This document shows positions 53,361 to 63,310 of a stretch of DNA of 64,000 nt, piece by piece. The notes beneath the pieces were generated by a model. That model had not been told where the DNA came from, searched no databases, and saw only the letters and a list, made by a program, of their open reading frames with translations. The position numbers and the translations under genes were made by a program. The number at the start of each line of letters is the position of its first letter. The first letter of the stretch is position 1. The stretch lies in assembly GCF_002865645.1 (NCBI RefSeq), contig NW_020194609.1:310001-374000 (forward strand), written 5' to 3'. This DNA is from Hyaloscypha bicolor E (lineage: Eukaryota > Ascomycota > Leotiomycetes > Helotiales > Hyaloscyphaceae).

Positions 53361-55510
53361 TAAAAATAAAAAAGATTCTGAGAACCTAAAATAGAAAAAT
53401 AGGCTATTTTCTTTATAAAAAAAAAGGACCTAGAAAATTAAAAAAGGTCGAAAATAATAATTAAAATATTCTTTTCTTAATTTTTTTTACTTATAAAGGT
53501 TTTTAAGGTTTTATTAAAGCTTACTAGAAATTATATTTATATTTTAAAAAGAAAAAGTTCAGAAATAAAAAAGATTTATTATAAATAATCTAGTTATAAA
53601 TACTTTAAATTAGTAAAACTCTAAATTTTATAAATTCCTATTTCTAAAAATAAGAATATTAAATACTAGTTCTATTTAGAATTTAGTAAAAAAGCAGGAA
53701 ACACTTTCTAAAATCCGTTTATTTTCTATTAAAATATAATTATATTATAATAATATTAATATAAAGAAATAAGAATAATACTTTAAAGAATTTATAATAG
53801 TTATATAAGCTTTATAAAAGGCCTAAACTTTAGTAATTAAATCTCGAATAGTAATAAATATTATATTTTTAGCTTTTAAAATACTAGAAATAAATTATTT
53901 AATAATCTTAGAAGAAATAATAATAATAAGATTAATACCTTAGATATAAATATTATAGAATTTCTTTAAGAAATTAGATAAGATCTAAAATATATTAGGA
54001 AAACTTACTTTTAGAATACTAATCTAAATTATATTACTTTTAGTATTTTTAAAATATAAAAAAGAGTTTTAGAATTTATTAGACTTCTTTTAGTTTTTAA
54101 AAACTTAATTAGTAGGATTTTCTTTATTAGTATAATACTATTTATAATATTATTTAAAATAGATTTTAAAAATTATAATAGTATTTTCCTAGAACTAGTA
54201 AGCCTCTAAAAAGCTATAAGAAATCTAGAATTATATTAGTTTTAACTTATTTTAGAGCTAGAAATCTTATTAAAATATAGGATTTAAAATTCTTATTATA
54301 ATAATTATAATTCCTTTTACTAGAAATAATTATATATAAAATAAAGGAATTAATAAATAAATATTTTAAATACTTACTAGTAATAGAAAAGAAGACTATA
54401 AGATTACTTTTATACTTCTAATAAGGCCAAACTAAATAGAAAGATATTATAGAATTAATTAAGAAAATAATTAAAGAAGTTTAAAAAAGATATTAATATT
54501 ATTATTATTATTAATTAGAAAAAAAAGAAACTTTTTGTATTATAAAAAGGTTCTTTTATAAAAGAGGAGAATTATTTAAATTAACTATTTAGTTTTTATA
54601 TTATTCTATTTAAGAAATAATATAAATAATTTATATATTTTTCTAAAGATTTATAAATAAACTCTAGAAATCTATAAATAATTTATATAGGTTTTATATA
54701 TAAATATTCTAATATATAGCTTAATAAATAGTATTAATTTTATAGAATAGTATTTTAGTATTTTCTATTAGATTAATTAGAATATTTAAACTTTAAAATA
54801 AAATTATAATTACTAATTAGTATTTATAATTATATTATAAATACTAGTTCTCTTTACTTATTTAGTACTATTCTAATTAGATAATAAATATTCATAATAT
54901 AGAATTATATTATAAGAACTATTTTATAATATACTAGAATTTTTAATTTAATTAAATTAAATATATTTTTAACTAGAACGAATTAAGGAATTTTAGAAAC
55001 TAAGATATATAAAGAGAAATATACTTGTAATATATATAGGGCCTTATATAAGACTAATTATATATAATAAATTCAGGAATCTCGGTTCTAGAAAAAAGAA
55101 ATTAGTAATTTCTAATTCTATTATATTACTCTTATATTTATTAATTCTTAGTTAGTATATATATTAGCTAAATCTTCTATTTATAAAAGATTTCTTTAGA
55201 CTTCTAAAAAGAAATAAAGATTAGTTCTATAATAAATCTAATATTATATAATCTTTATATTTTACAAATTTATTTATTACTTTATTATTTATTATTAATT
55301 ACTTTATAAATTATAATATATAAAGGTATTATTAAAATAAATTAATATTATTATAAAGATTATAATAATATAATAATAAGAAAAGAAATTAGAAATAATA
55401 CTTATATTTATATTTTAATTAATTTAATTAACTTAAGAAAAATAATCTTTATTATAAATACTTAAAAGTATTATATTTAAAGAAATTTTAACTTTAAATA
55501 AATAATATTA

Positions 55511-55638
55511 TTATTTTTAATTATAATAAAACTAGTAAAAAAGTTATTTAAAATAAATTAAAGTAAATAAAAGTTTATTTTTAATTATAATAAAACTAAT
55601 AAAAAAGTTATTTAAAATAAATTAAAGTAAATAAAAGT
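55511..55638. repeat. 64-bp tandem duplication
   Basis: Two adjacent copies of a 64-bp unit (55,511-55,574 and 55,575-55,638), nearly identical apart from a G/A change at the actagt/actaat position. Their similarity in so degraded a region suggests a recent duplication. Confidence 0.8.
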
Positions 55639-56261
55639 TAATAATATATAATAAGACTAAATAATTAAATAAAGAAATATTAAGAAAAAATAAAAAAAGG
55701 AAATAATTAAATAATAAAAAAATATAACCTTTATAAACCTTAAAAGTAGTAATTAGTTTATATATATATTTTATTTAATATAATAGATATTAAACTTAAA
55801 GAAATAAATATTATATTTAAGATTATTTATATAATTAAAGTAATAATATTTAATTCTTAAATTTAAAGTAATTAAATTATTATTTTAAGAGTTAAAATAC
55901 TGAAATTAAATAAATTTAATTATATAATATTATTTATTAATAATTTCTTATTTTAATTATTATTAAAAAAAGTCATAATTTAAAATAGTATTTTTTATTA
56001 CTTTTTAAAAATTTATTTATTAAGTTATTATATATAAAAGCCCTTATTCTTATTATTATAATTATTTTTCAAATAATTTTATTAACTTTATTTATTTTAT
56101 TATTTTTATTTCTTAAATTATATAAAAGCTTTTATAATTTATTCTTTTTTTAAGATTTATTTACTTTTTTTTTAAATATTAAAGAAGTTATTTTAATAGA
56201 AACTATTTTTAAAAATAAAGTAATTTTAAGTAATTATAATAACTTTTATATATTTAGTTTT

Positions 56262-56372
56262 TATATATTATTTAGTTTATATATTTTATTTAGTTTATAT
56301 ATTTTATTTAGTTTATATATTTTATTTAGTTTATATATATTATTTAGTTTATATATATTATTTATTTATTAA
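56262..56372. repeat. Minisatellite, 17-18-bp unit tatattttatttagttta
   Basis: About six tandem copies of an 18-bp unit, with tatata/tattta length variants at both ends. Confidence 0.85.
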
Positions 56373-56864
56373 GATATTAAATATAATTATTTAATTAAGT
56401 TAATAAAAGAATTCTTATATATAAGTTATTATTAAAAAAGAAAAATTATATTTAATATCTTAAATAAGGTATTTATAAATTAACTTATTATTTTCTAGTT
56501 AATTATATATAATAATATAAGTAATTTAAGTAATAACTAATTTATTATTATTTTATAGAACTTTAATATATAAAATATATAACTAGTTAACTAAAGACTT
56601 AATATAATATAAAAAGAACCTTTTTTTAATATAATAAAGAGAAAATAATACTTAAGTTTATATATATATCTTACTTAATATTATAATTACGGTTTTCGGA
56701 TATAAGATTATTATTTAATTATTTACTCTATTTTTTAGTTTTTTATTAAGATTAATTTTATTATTTTATATAAAAAGCTTAAACTTTATTTTAGATTTAA
56801 ATATTTATAAATAATTAAATAAAGTTAATTAAAGCTAAAATAATAGTTTATATATCCTTATTTT

Positions 56865-56948
56865 AAGTTATAAAGAGAGATAATTATACTTTTTATCTTA
56901 GTATATAAGTTATAAGGAGAGATTGTTACGCTTCTCGGCTCAGCGCAC
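56865..56948 (+). repeat. 42-bp tandem repeat spanning the RIP boundary
   Basis: Unit 1 (56,865-56,906) and unit 2 (56,907-56,948) align base for base at an offset of 42. Both begin aagttataaRgagaga. In the second half unit 1 reads taattatacttttt where unit 2 reads ttgttacgcttctc. Nearly all differences are C to T or G to A in unit 1, so unit 1 is the RIPed form of unit 2. Composition changes from RIPed to normal within unit 2. Confidence 0.8.
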
Positions 56949-57112
56949 GTGGGCCGCCTGCGGATCCGTGCCACACCGCGCACTGCGAAGCCGCCTCGTC
57001 GCCATGGAACTATACCAAATCGGGACTCAACTGCATATTAGAGGCGCCCTGCGCCCCCACATCTGCGCCCGCCTTTTTGGTCTCAGCTACAGTATTTCTC
57101 TCAGCTGCGAGC
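56924..57112 (+). other. LTR-like GC-rich sequence upstream of the membrane-protein gene
   Basis: Starts with tgttacgc, a form common at the 5' end of fungal LTRs, at the point where RIP ends. It is GC-rich, contains the words cacgtg and ggatcc, and leads into a TATA box. No matching 3' copy or element body was found, so it is at most a truncated or solo LTR. A 64-codon open frame here has no protein-like character. Confidence 0.4.
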
Positions 57113-57120
57113 TATAAAAG
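57113..57120 (+). promoter_or_regulatory. TATA box (tataaaag)
   Basis: A perfect TATAAAAG lies 45 bp before the ATG at 57,165, a spacing that gives a transcription start near 57,145 and a short 5' leader. This supports 57,165 as the gene start. Confidence 0.6.
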
Positions 57121-57164
57121 CGATGACCTCTTACTAGCTAAAGCCTGGGTAGCAAGCTTCCGAA

Positions 57165-59513
57165 ATGTTCTTCACCTTGATTTCGAATCTGTTTCGCTAT
57201 ATCATTATGACAAGTTCTAGCTGTCTGTTGATGTGCATGACCTTAGCTTCAATTTGCTACGCCGCCCCACTTGATCTTCGAACTACAGCTTCGTTGCTTT
57301 CTCGTCAATCGTTGGATGCACATTGCGCTTTCACAGGCAACTCAGATCTCTATGGCCTCGGTATCCGGGTCGGTATATACTTGCAATGGGTCTCGGCTTT
57401 CCTCGCAAACTTGCGTCACGCCGACGCGGTTCAAGATATGCTTGCTACCAACACGATATTCCTAATGGCCCTGTTCATTGCGCTAGCAATCATCACCGCC
57501 AACCAGACTGTTCGTGCTGCTGAAGTAGTCATATTGCTTCAACTTTGCTTTGGATTCTTGTTCACCGTTTCTTCGACTTGGGGATTGCGAGTTCGAGCCA
57601 CATTCACGTCTCCGCCGAATTACGGGGGGCGTATCAAACTCCCGCTACTGGGCTCCACGATTCGGATCTGCCTGGCTACCGCAATATGCATATACAATGT
57701 CTGGTTCTGGTTCACTGGTATCGATAAGCTGAACGTCGACCCAACTTGCAACCACGGGGCTTCTTGTTTGCTTCTGTTAATTTATTGAAAGGTGCTCGCG
57801 TTTTCTTCCAAATCACAGCAGTTTTGACTACTATCACTTATGGGATGGCTACTTGCTCTGAAATCATATTGTTCGTCTTCAATTGGGTATTCTATGGTAT
57901 CATGGCTGCCTCGATTGCTGCTTTGGTCGCTTTCCATCAAGATCTACATTCGCATGGCTCTAAACCAAAGAAACGGCATACAGTTAGAGCAATACTCAGA
58001 TATGCTCCTGTCGTCCTCGGCGGAATTCCCTGGATAATGGTGAACGGAGATTACGAGGTCGGATTGAAAAGACCGCGGTCATGGCTCCTCATCTTGGTCT
58101 TAAATGCAATTCTCGTTCTTTCCCTTGCGACACTCGGATCTGCCACCCTAGGTGGAATTTCGGATCTCTTTAATTCTGTCATAAATTTGTTCCGAATCTG
58201 CGGAACCAGTCAAAAGAAGACCGCCAAAGCACCACCTCCTACTTTAGTTCATCAAGAGCCACGGAACCAGTCTTCCCCCTCTGTGGGAGGTAATCACGCA
58301 TCCTATCGCCAAACTATGCAAACTGCGACTGGCAACAACGCCGAAACCCAAGCTTTCAAGGCGGAGACCTATGAGGATGAGACAGAAGCAGACGTACCCA
58401 AAGCCCCGTCTCTTCAAGAAACCGATCTACAAGTCGCAATGGCAGTTCCACTTCCCGATTCCGAGACTGAGAGCGTTGCAGAAGTCAGACCCAAGTTGAC
58501 GTCAACGGAACCACTCGAATTACAGACATCACGCAGTGCTCTCAGTGCTCCCAGTGCTCCCTCGAAATGGTCCAAATTCTTCTCGTGGAAGAAGTTCAAA
58601 AAATTCATAAAGAATATTTGGGAATGGCTAGGACACTTGGATTTCTCCAATCACAAATCTCTATATATTCTAACGGTCCTCAACTTAATTTCTCTCGTCT
58701 GGTCAGTCCTCGCAATCGAGCTGATGATTAGGTGGAACAACATCACCGAAGTCTACACAATACAGTCAGTCGGTCAACTGATACCATTTGTCATTGGTAT
58801 CGTGGGGTTCTTGAAATTAGTGCGTGATGTCTCCGTCGAGCGAACAGCACTTTGGATATACAGTGTTATTATGGTGAGTATAACGAAAATCTTCACGCAG
58901 CCACCAACAGCAGAGAATAGAGCCTAAAATATGTCAGGAATCCCTCTTGGACTTCGACCGCAGCGTGGAAGCGGACTCTGACCATCCAGTCGATCTCGAA
59001 ACGTTGAATGCCCAGAAAGTCAGAGGTGGAAGCCAAAAGACTAGGAACAGTCCTGTTGGATTAGGCTCATTTATTTTCTCTACTCTACGAGGTCCTCGCA
59101 GCATCGAAGACAAAGCTCTTGCAGGAGAATCATCGCCTATTCTCTTAACGTCCATTGGTGACCAGATAATAACGGTCCTTCAGAAGGAGGCCGATAGATC
59201 TGAGGAGTCGATTCGGAGGACTAATGCTAGGTTGGCCTTGTCAATCATGCTTAAAGCCAAGGACACAAACATCGATTCGCAGGAAGGGCTGAGAAAAGCG
59301 CAAAAAGAATCTCTAGAAGAGCTTCATAATATCGACATTAACCCCCATGAACTTGCAGTAGCTTGGCTAAAGGAATATATGAAAGCATATGAGAAGTATG
59401 TTCTAAAGCGACGGGAGAAATGGAAACAAGAAAAAGCGCGTAGGAGGTTAGGGACCGGGAAGGGACTCGGGACTCGGGAAGCGGGATACGGGAAGCGGGA
59501 AAGGTCGGGCTAG
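57165..59513 (+). CDS. Polytopic fungal membrane protein, unknown function; frame broken once
   Basis: One gene read in three blocks: 57,165 to about 57,749; about 57,749-58,873; and, after an intron (58,874-58,937), 58,938-59,513. Joined length is about 761 residues. The N-terminus has a signal-peptide-like stretch ending near ASICYA (residues 28-33). Membrane segments lie at about 62-82 ('LYGLGIRVGIYLQW'), 95-112, 119-137 and 163-183, then several more in block two (57,795-57,950 and 58,080-58,200). A long acidic, Ser/Pro-rich linker follows (58,210-58,560), then two or three further helices with 'SVGQLIPFVIGI' (58,767-58,802). The C-terminal tail is charged, ending in Lys/Arg/Gly repeats. 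This layout resembles a family of fungal-specific integral membrane proteins of unknown role, probably at the plasma or an internal membrane. The frame shifts by one base near 57,749 (Cys195): either a 1-base deletion or sequence error (a missing C would give CQPRGFLFASV), or an alternative 74-bp intron (see 57,718-57,791). Base composition is normal, with no RIP. Confidence 0.8.
57718..57791 (+). other. Alternative intron that would bypass the frameshift
   Basis: A gtatcg donor after Gly185's first base and an aaag acceptor at 57,788-57,791 would give a 74-bp phase-1 intron that restores frame into 'ARVFFQ'. The donor is weak. The sequence it removes reads well as protein ('GFLFASVNLLKG'), so I prefer a 1-base indel, but a gene predictor would probably choose this intron. 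Confidence 0.3.
58874..58937 (+). other. 64-bp spliceosomal intron of the membrane-protein gene
   Basis: Donor gtgagt and acceptor tgtcag, with cctaaaat about 15 bp before the acceptor as a possible branch site. Length and signals are typical of filamentous fungi. It is phase 0: block two ends exactly at ATG (58,871-58,873), and gaa tcc ctc continues in the frame that stays open to 59,513. Without splicing, the frame stops at 58,927. Confidence 0.88.
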
Positions 59514-59539
59514 GGTCGTCTCAGGGTCGCAGTCCGGGG
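59451..59539 (+). repeat. G-tract array at the 3' end of the gene
   Basis: Twelve GGG runs within 89 bases, mostly built from cgggaagcggga-like repeats. It encodes the Gly/Lys/Arg-rich last residues and overlaps the stop codon (59,511-59,513). G-quadruplex potential is on the coding strand. Confidence 0.75.
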
Positions 59540-60089
59540 TTGTTGAAATTGGTACGCTACCATAGCTAGCTTACCAGTCCTTCCAGCACCAGGTTCAACC
59601 ACTAATTTAGGGTTCTCCACTCTCATTTGTCATGCGTCACTCGCCGAGCTTACCAAGCTTACTAGTATATCGTCATTTTGATTACCTTTAATTTATTAGC
59701 TGATTGATAATATATCGGAGAAAGCGGGCTCGGCATTACCGGTATCGCCGAAGGGTAATGGGAATAAATCCCTTACTTTGGACACTTTTCCTCTGTTTTT
59801 ACAACTCACTCTTCTATATCTAGTCAATCTGCAGTCTGTTAACCTTTAATATATCGATTTTCCATTAATAAATCGATTACTTTCCAATAGGTTCTGAGCC
59901 CGGCTAGTGCTTTACTAAGTAATCCGAACGTCACGTGACCTTAGTACTTACTTGTCCATTCCAAAACCATTTCCAAAATCATTAAAATCGTCAATTTTGG
60001 TGAATTCCACCCATTAGTTCGGCTTCGCATCAGCAGAATTCGCCAAAAACACAGCCATTTTCGGTTAGAAATTCTCTGTAAAATCTAAT
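59514..60089. other. Un-RIPed intergenic region downstream of the gene
   Basis: Normal composition with no open frame of note. An aataaa at 59,763-59,768 could serve as a distant polyadenylation signal. At 59,909-59,940 lies a 32-base stretch ending cgtcacgtgacc that recurs in the MITE-like insert at 62,066-62,096. Two ttaataaatcgatta-like AT segments occur near 59,850-59,880. Confidence 0.5.
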
Positions 60090-60470
60090 ATGCCGGATTC
60101 CAAAAAATCAACCCATGTTACCTATAAAGGTACCAAAATCGAGCCTCTCTCGGTCGACAACATCTACTCCTGGATGGGCAATGCTATAAACCTCTTTATA
60201 GTCGAAGATCTATGGCAATTTGTCGATCCTAATTAAGCTCCTGCCCTTATTTTGTCCCAAAAGGATAATAAAACGATTGCTTATTAATTAGTAATCGCCA
60301 GAGCGGTACTAAGTTTACTTATTACTTATGATACCTGGCAATAATTCAAGGAAATCAAGCTCGTATACCTGGTTTGGAGCGAGATTCAAGTTAAAGCTAA
60401 ATAGCTAAAAGCTTAAAAGAAAGCCCTAAATCTTTAATAAATAGAAACTATTACATTTAATATTACTATA
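60090..60470 (+). pseudogene. Copia-type Gag N-terminal remnant, truncated
   Basis: From ATG at 60,090 a 48-codon frame ('MPDSKKSTHVTYKG'...'VEDLWQFVDPN') stops at 60,234. The same frame stays protein-like to about 60,450 through TAA/TAG codons ('APALILSQKDNKTIAY', then 'TYDTWQ'). The pattern of a substrate-like start, N-W-kernel ('NIYSWMGNAINLF'), 'LW.FVD' and a later 'TYDTWQ.FKEI' matches the Gag domain of Ty1/copia elements (UBN2-like family), here cut short by the G3 LTR at 60,478. RIP stops begin at 60,234, so the remnant marks the right edge of the un-RIPed island. It is not functional. Confidence 0.6.
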
Positions 60471-60477
60471 AGAATAG

Positions 60478-60781
60478 TATAATATGGTAGGCCGTACTCT
60501 CCAAAAATCATGTTATTTTGGCGGTTTTAAGGTTTTAGTTATATAGTAAAGGCTGCGGCCTTTTATATATAACTTGCGGAAATTATATAAGAAAGCTGGT
60601 TTTTCTATAGTTCTAGAAAATAATTCCTCTTGAGTATTTTAATTAATTAAGCTTTTATATATTATATATTATTTATACTTTATTATTTATACTTTTAATT
60701 TATTATTTTGCTATTAAGTTATATTTTATATTTTAGTATACTTTATATAGGTTTTTGTCTTATTATAGTTTTCTTTTTATA
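60478..60781 (+). repeat. 5' LTR of G3
   Basis: 304 bp. Retains ancestral-looking words such as caaaaatcatg and ttttggcgg that read taaaaattata and ttttagcgg in the RIPed copies, making it the best guide to the original LTR. Confidence 0.88.
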
Positions 60782-61619
60782 TATTTTATAATAAGTAATA
60801 TAGAGAGAATCGAAACTTTATAATTAAAATACTACTTTTATAAAGTTCTAAGAAGTATTTATAAGGCGGATTATTAGCTTAGTAAGTTTAAAAAGAAAAG
60901 AGCTATTATAATATTTTAAATATAAGGCCAAAATATTAAAAATATATAAATATTAATCTTAATATCTTATATTAATTTCCGATATATATAGTAACTTAAA
61001 TACAAATTAGCTATAAGATATAATTATTAGTATAATATATAAAAGTAATAGAAATAAAAGCTAATTATAAAAGAAAAAGAAGTAAAAGAAATAAAAAAAG
61101 AAATATTATACTAAAATAATATAAGTTAGATCTTAGTTAGAAATAGGCTTTAGTATTTGGAAATAAAGTTATACTATTAATTTATATATTATTTTTAGTT
61201 ATAGTAAAGACCGGAATAAAAGTAGTATTAGTTTTAGTAAAAAAGCTTATTTCTAAATCCGGAAAAAATATCTAGAAAAGAAAATATTCTTAATTTCAAA
61301 TAAAATAATAAATAGGAATTAGAAATAAAAATTAAAAAGAAATTAAAAATAAGAAATTATATAAATAATTTAGAAAAGCTTCTAGAAAAAGAAAAGAATA
61401 TTAAGTAAAAATAAAAAAGAGAATTCGGAAAAGTTAAAGAAATTAGTAAAATTATATTTATTATTTTTATTATTATATTTAATAATATTATTAAATATAT
61501 CTAGTTTAGTAAAATTAAAGGAAAATATTATAGGTATTAAGCTAAAGAAATAGAAAAGAAAGTATAAATAATAGAAATAAAACTAGAAAAGCTATTATCT
61601 TATTATTATTAATACTAAA

Positions 61620-63310
61620 ACTGGAATCTAAATTATATCTATTATTATTAACTAATTTCTTCTAAATCCCGGTTCCTAAATTAAAAGATATATTTAAATA
61701 GAAAATTAGTTCTTTAGGAATCTTATTAATAGAAGTTTTAAATATAAATTTTTTATAATTAATTATAGAAGAAATTATTAAAATTAGTATTACTAAAAAC
61801 AAATATATATTAATACCGGGTTTAAACCTATTATTTATAAAAGCTTTTAAAATATTATAATTTTAGAAAAATAATATCTTTATATTTTTAAAATAATATA
61901 TAGATATATATAAGAACTATTATATTTCTAATAATATTAAAAGAAAGAGAATTGTCTATTATATCTCTTCTATTTATAAGAATTACATTAAGGCTATATC
62001 GGAATACTATATTAATAACTTAGAAAATTACTAGGAAATTAAATTCTTTAATATTACGATTTACCGCTTTACTAGTAAATTTAGCGTCACGTGACCGCGA
62101 TGACGCATGCGGCTATAGCTAGTATTTAGAATACCAAAGCTCCTGTACTTAGAGCTTCTCTCCTTACAAGCCTATACCCTATAAGTTTATAGATTACAGG
62201 TATTTAAATAAGGCTTTCTAGGCCTCGCAAAAATAAAGTTAGTTACTTTATATAAAATTAATTAAATAATAACATATTCCTTTTCCTTTAAACTAAATAT
62301 ACTTAATAGGAAAGAAGCTAAATAATACTATTACTATTTAATTTAAATATTTATTACATTGCACAAAAATTTCGATTATTTCTTTAGTAGTTATTTATTA
62401 GTAAAATGTTCTATAATTCACAAACTTATAGAATATAAGCTCGTTAGTTTAGAATCCTCGGATTAAGAGCTACTCTATTTGCTTTCTAAGCCCAGAGCCC
62501 GGTTTCATAATATTTAAGGCTTTACTAAAGGAATTCCGAGAATATAACTAGAAAATACTTAAAATTAGTTATAACTTTTTTAATTAGATTATTATATAAG
62601 TCCAGAATAAAGAAATTTCTTTTAAGTCTTATATTAATATATTTAATAAAGTATTAAAGAAGTTATTAAAGAAAAAAGAAATAAATAAAATTATTTAGTA
62701 TCGAGAATTTATAAAAGAATTATTTATTTTAGTAAAATATTATACTTTTAAAAATATAAATTTTGAGTTTATAAATATTTCTATTTATAAATATAATAAA
62801 ATATATAAAAAAGTAGTAATATCTTATTAGTATAAAGAAAAGAAATACTATTTTAATATTACTAATAATCTAGATATATATAGATTTAAATAAAAATACT
62901 TAAATATAATAGTTTATAATATAGTTCTTAAGCCAGAAAATAATTATTCTTTATTAGTTTCTTTTATTATACTTTCTAAAGCTATTATAAATATAAGTAA
63001 AAAAAGAATCCAGCCTATAACTAATTATATAAAACTTATTAAAAGTAATAAATCTAAGGAAAATAATATTAACTAGCTAATAAAAAGTCTAGAAAAACTA
63101 TTTATTACTATTATAACTTAAAATAACTTATAAAAATAACTTAATATAGCTATTATTATAATATAAGAGAATATTTATAGTTTATTTATATAATCTAATT
63201 AATTATAATAGATATAATAGTATTAATAGTCTAACAAATATAATTCGAGTTTTTAGAGAAAATATATTAGAAATTATAATAGAAGTTATAGAAAATACTA
63301 TAATAGCTAT
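61620..63310 (+). pseudogene. G3 gag (RIP-degraded, interrupted by a 461-bp insert)
   Basis: Matches G1 1,330-2,570: 61,630-62,051 equals about 1,345-1,758 of G1, and 62,513-63,310 continues from there. Same Lys/Tyr/Ile-rich capsid-like reading as G1, with stops throughout. The insert lies where G1 reads ttctttaaggcc, so the gene is disrupted as well as RIPed. The stretch from 63,310 to the window end matches the start of G1 pol (to about 3,260) but has no assignable domain. Confidence 0.65.
62052..62512. mobile_element. 461-bp MITE-like insert in G3 gag
   Basis: Comparison with G1 shows a precise insertion: the empty site reads ttctttaaggc, while G3 has tttaa on both sides (62,047-62,051 and 62,513-62,517), a 5-bp duplication or TTAA-type target. 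The ends are weak inverted repeats: tattacga at the left and tattatga as the reverse complement of the right end. The insert retains CA, TG and CG, so it escaped RIP. No coding capacity. Probably a small non-autonomous DNA transposon. Confidence 0.65.

Larger units (their letters stand above)
53361..56864. other. RIPed AT-rich block, no gene recognised
   Basis: About 3.5 kb of very AT-rich sequence with stops in all frames. A protein-like but unassigned + strand frame with many former Gln codons can be imagined at 53,800-54,500, too weak to call. The AT content appears to rise toward 55,300-56,700. It contains the tandem duplication at 55,511-55,638 and the minisatellite at 56,262-56,372. Confidence 0.5.

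Noticed and set aside
53800..54500. Possible further transposon ORF on the + strand
   Set aside because: Reads through many stops but yields no recognisable motif and has no second copy in the window for comparison.
1..56900. AT-rich block as mitochondrial or plasmid DNA
   Set aside because: The AT bias comes from loss of CA/TG in nuclear retrotransposons with recognisable LTRs and pol, as RIP predicts.
56923..57117. 64-codon open frame at the start of the island
   Set aside because: Lies in the LTR-like and promoter sequence, begins at TTG, lacks protein-like character, and ends at the TATA box.
57746..58927. Independent second gene starting inside the membrane-protein locus
   Set aside because: Its first codon is TTG, not ATG, and its sequence continues the protein of the upstream frame. 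It is the same gene after a frame change.
58934..59155. Minus-strand open frames at 58,414-58,650 and 58,934-59,155
   Set aside because: Shadows of the + strand coding exons, with no motifs of their own.
58947..59513. Independent third gene of 188 codons
   Set aside because: Starts at TTG and is in frame with the upstream exon after removal of a canonical gtgagt...cag intron.
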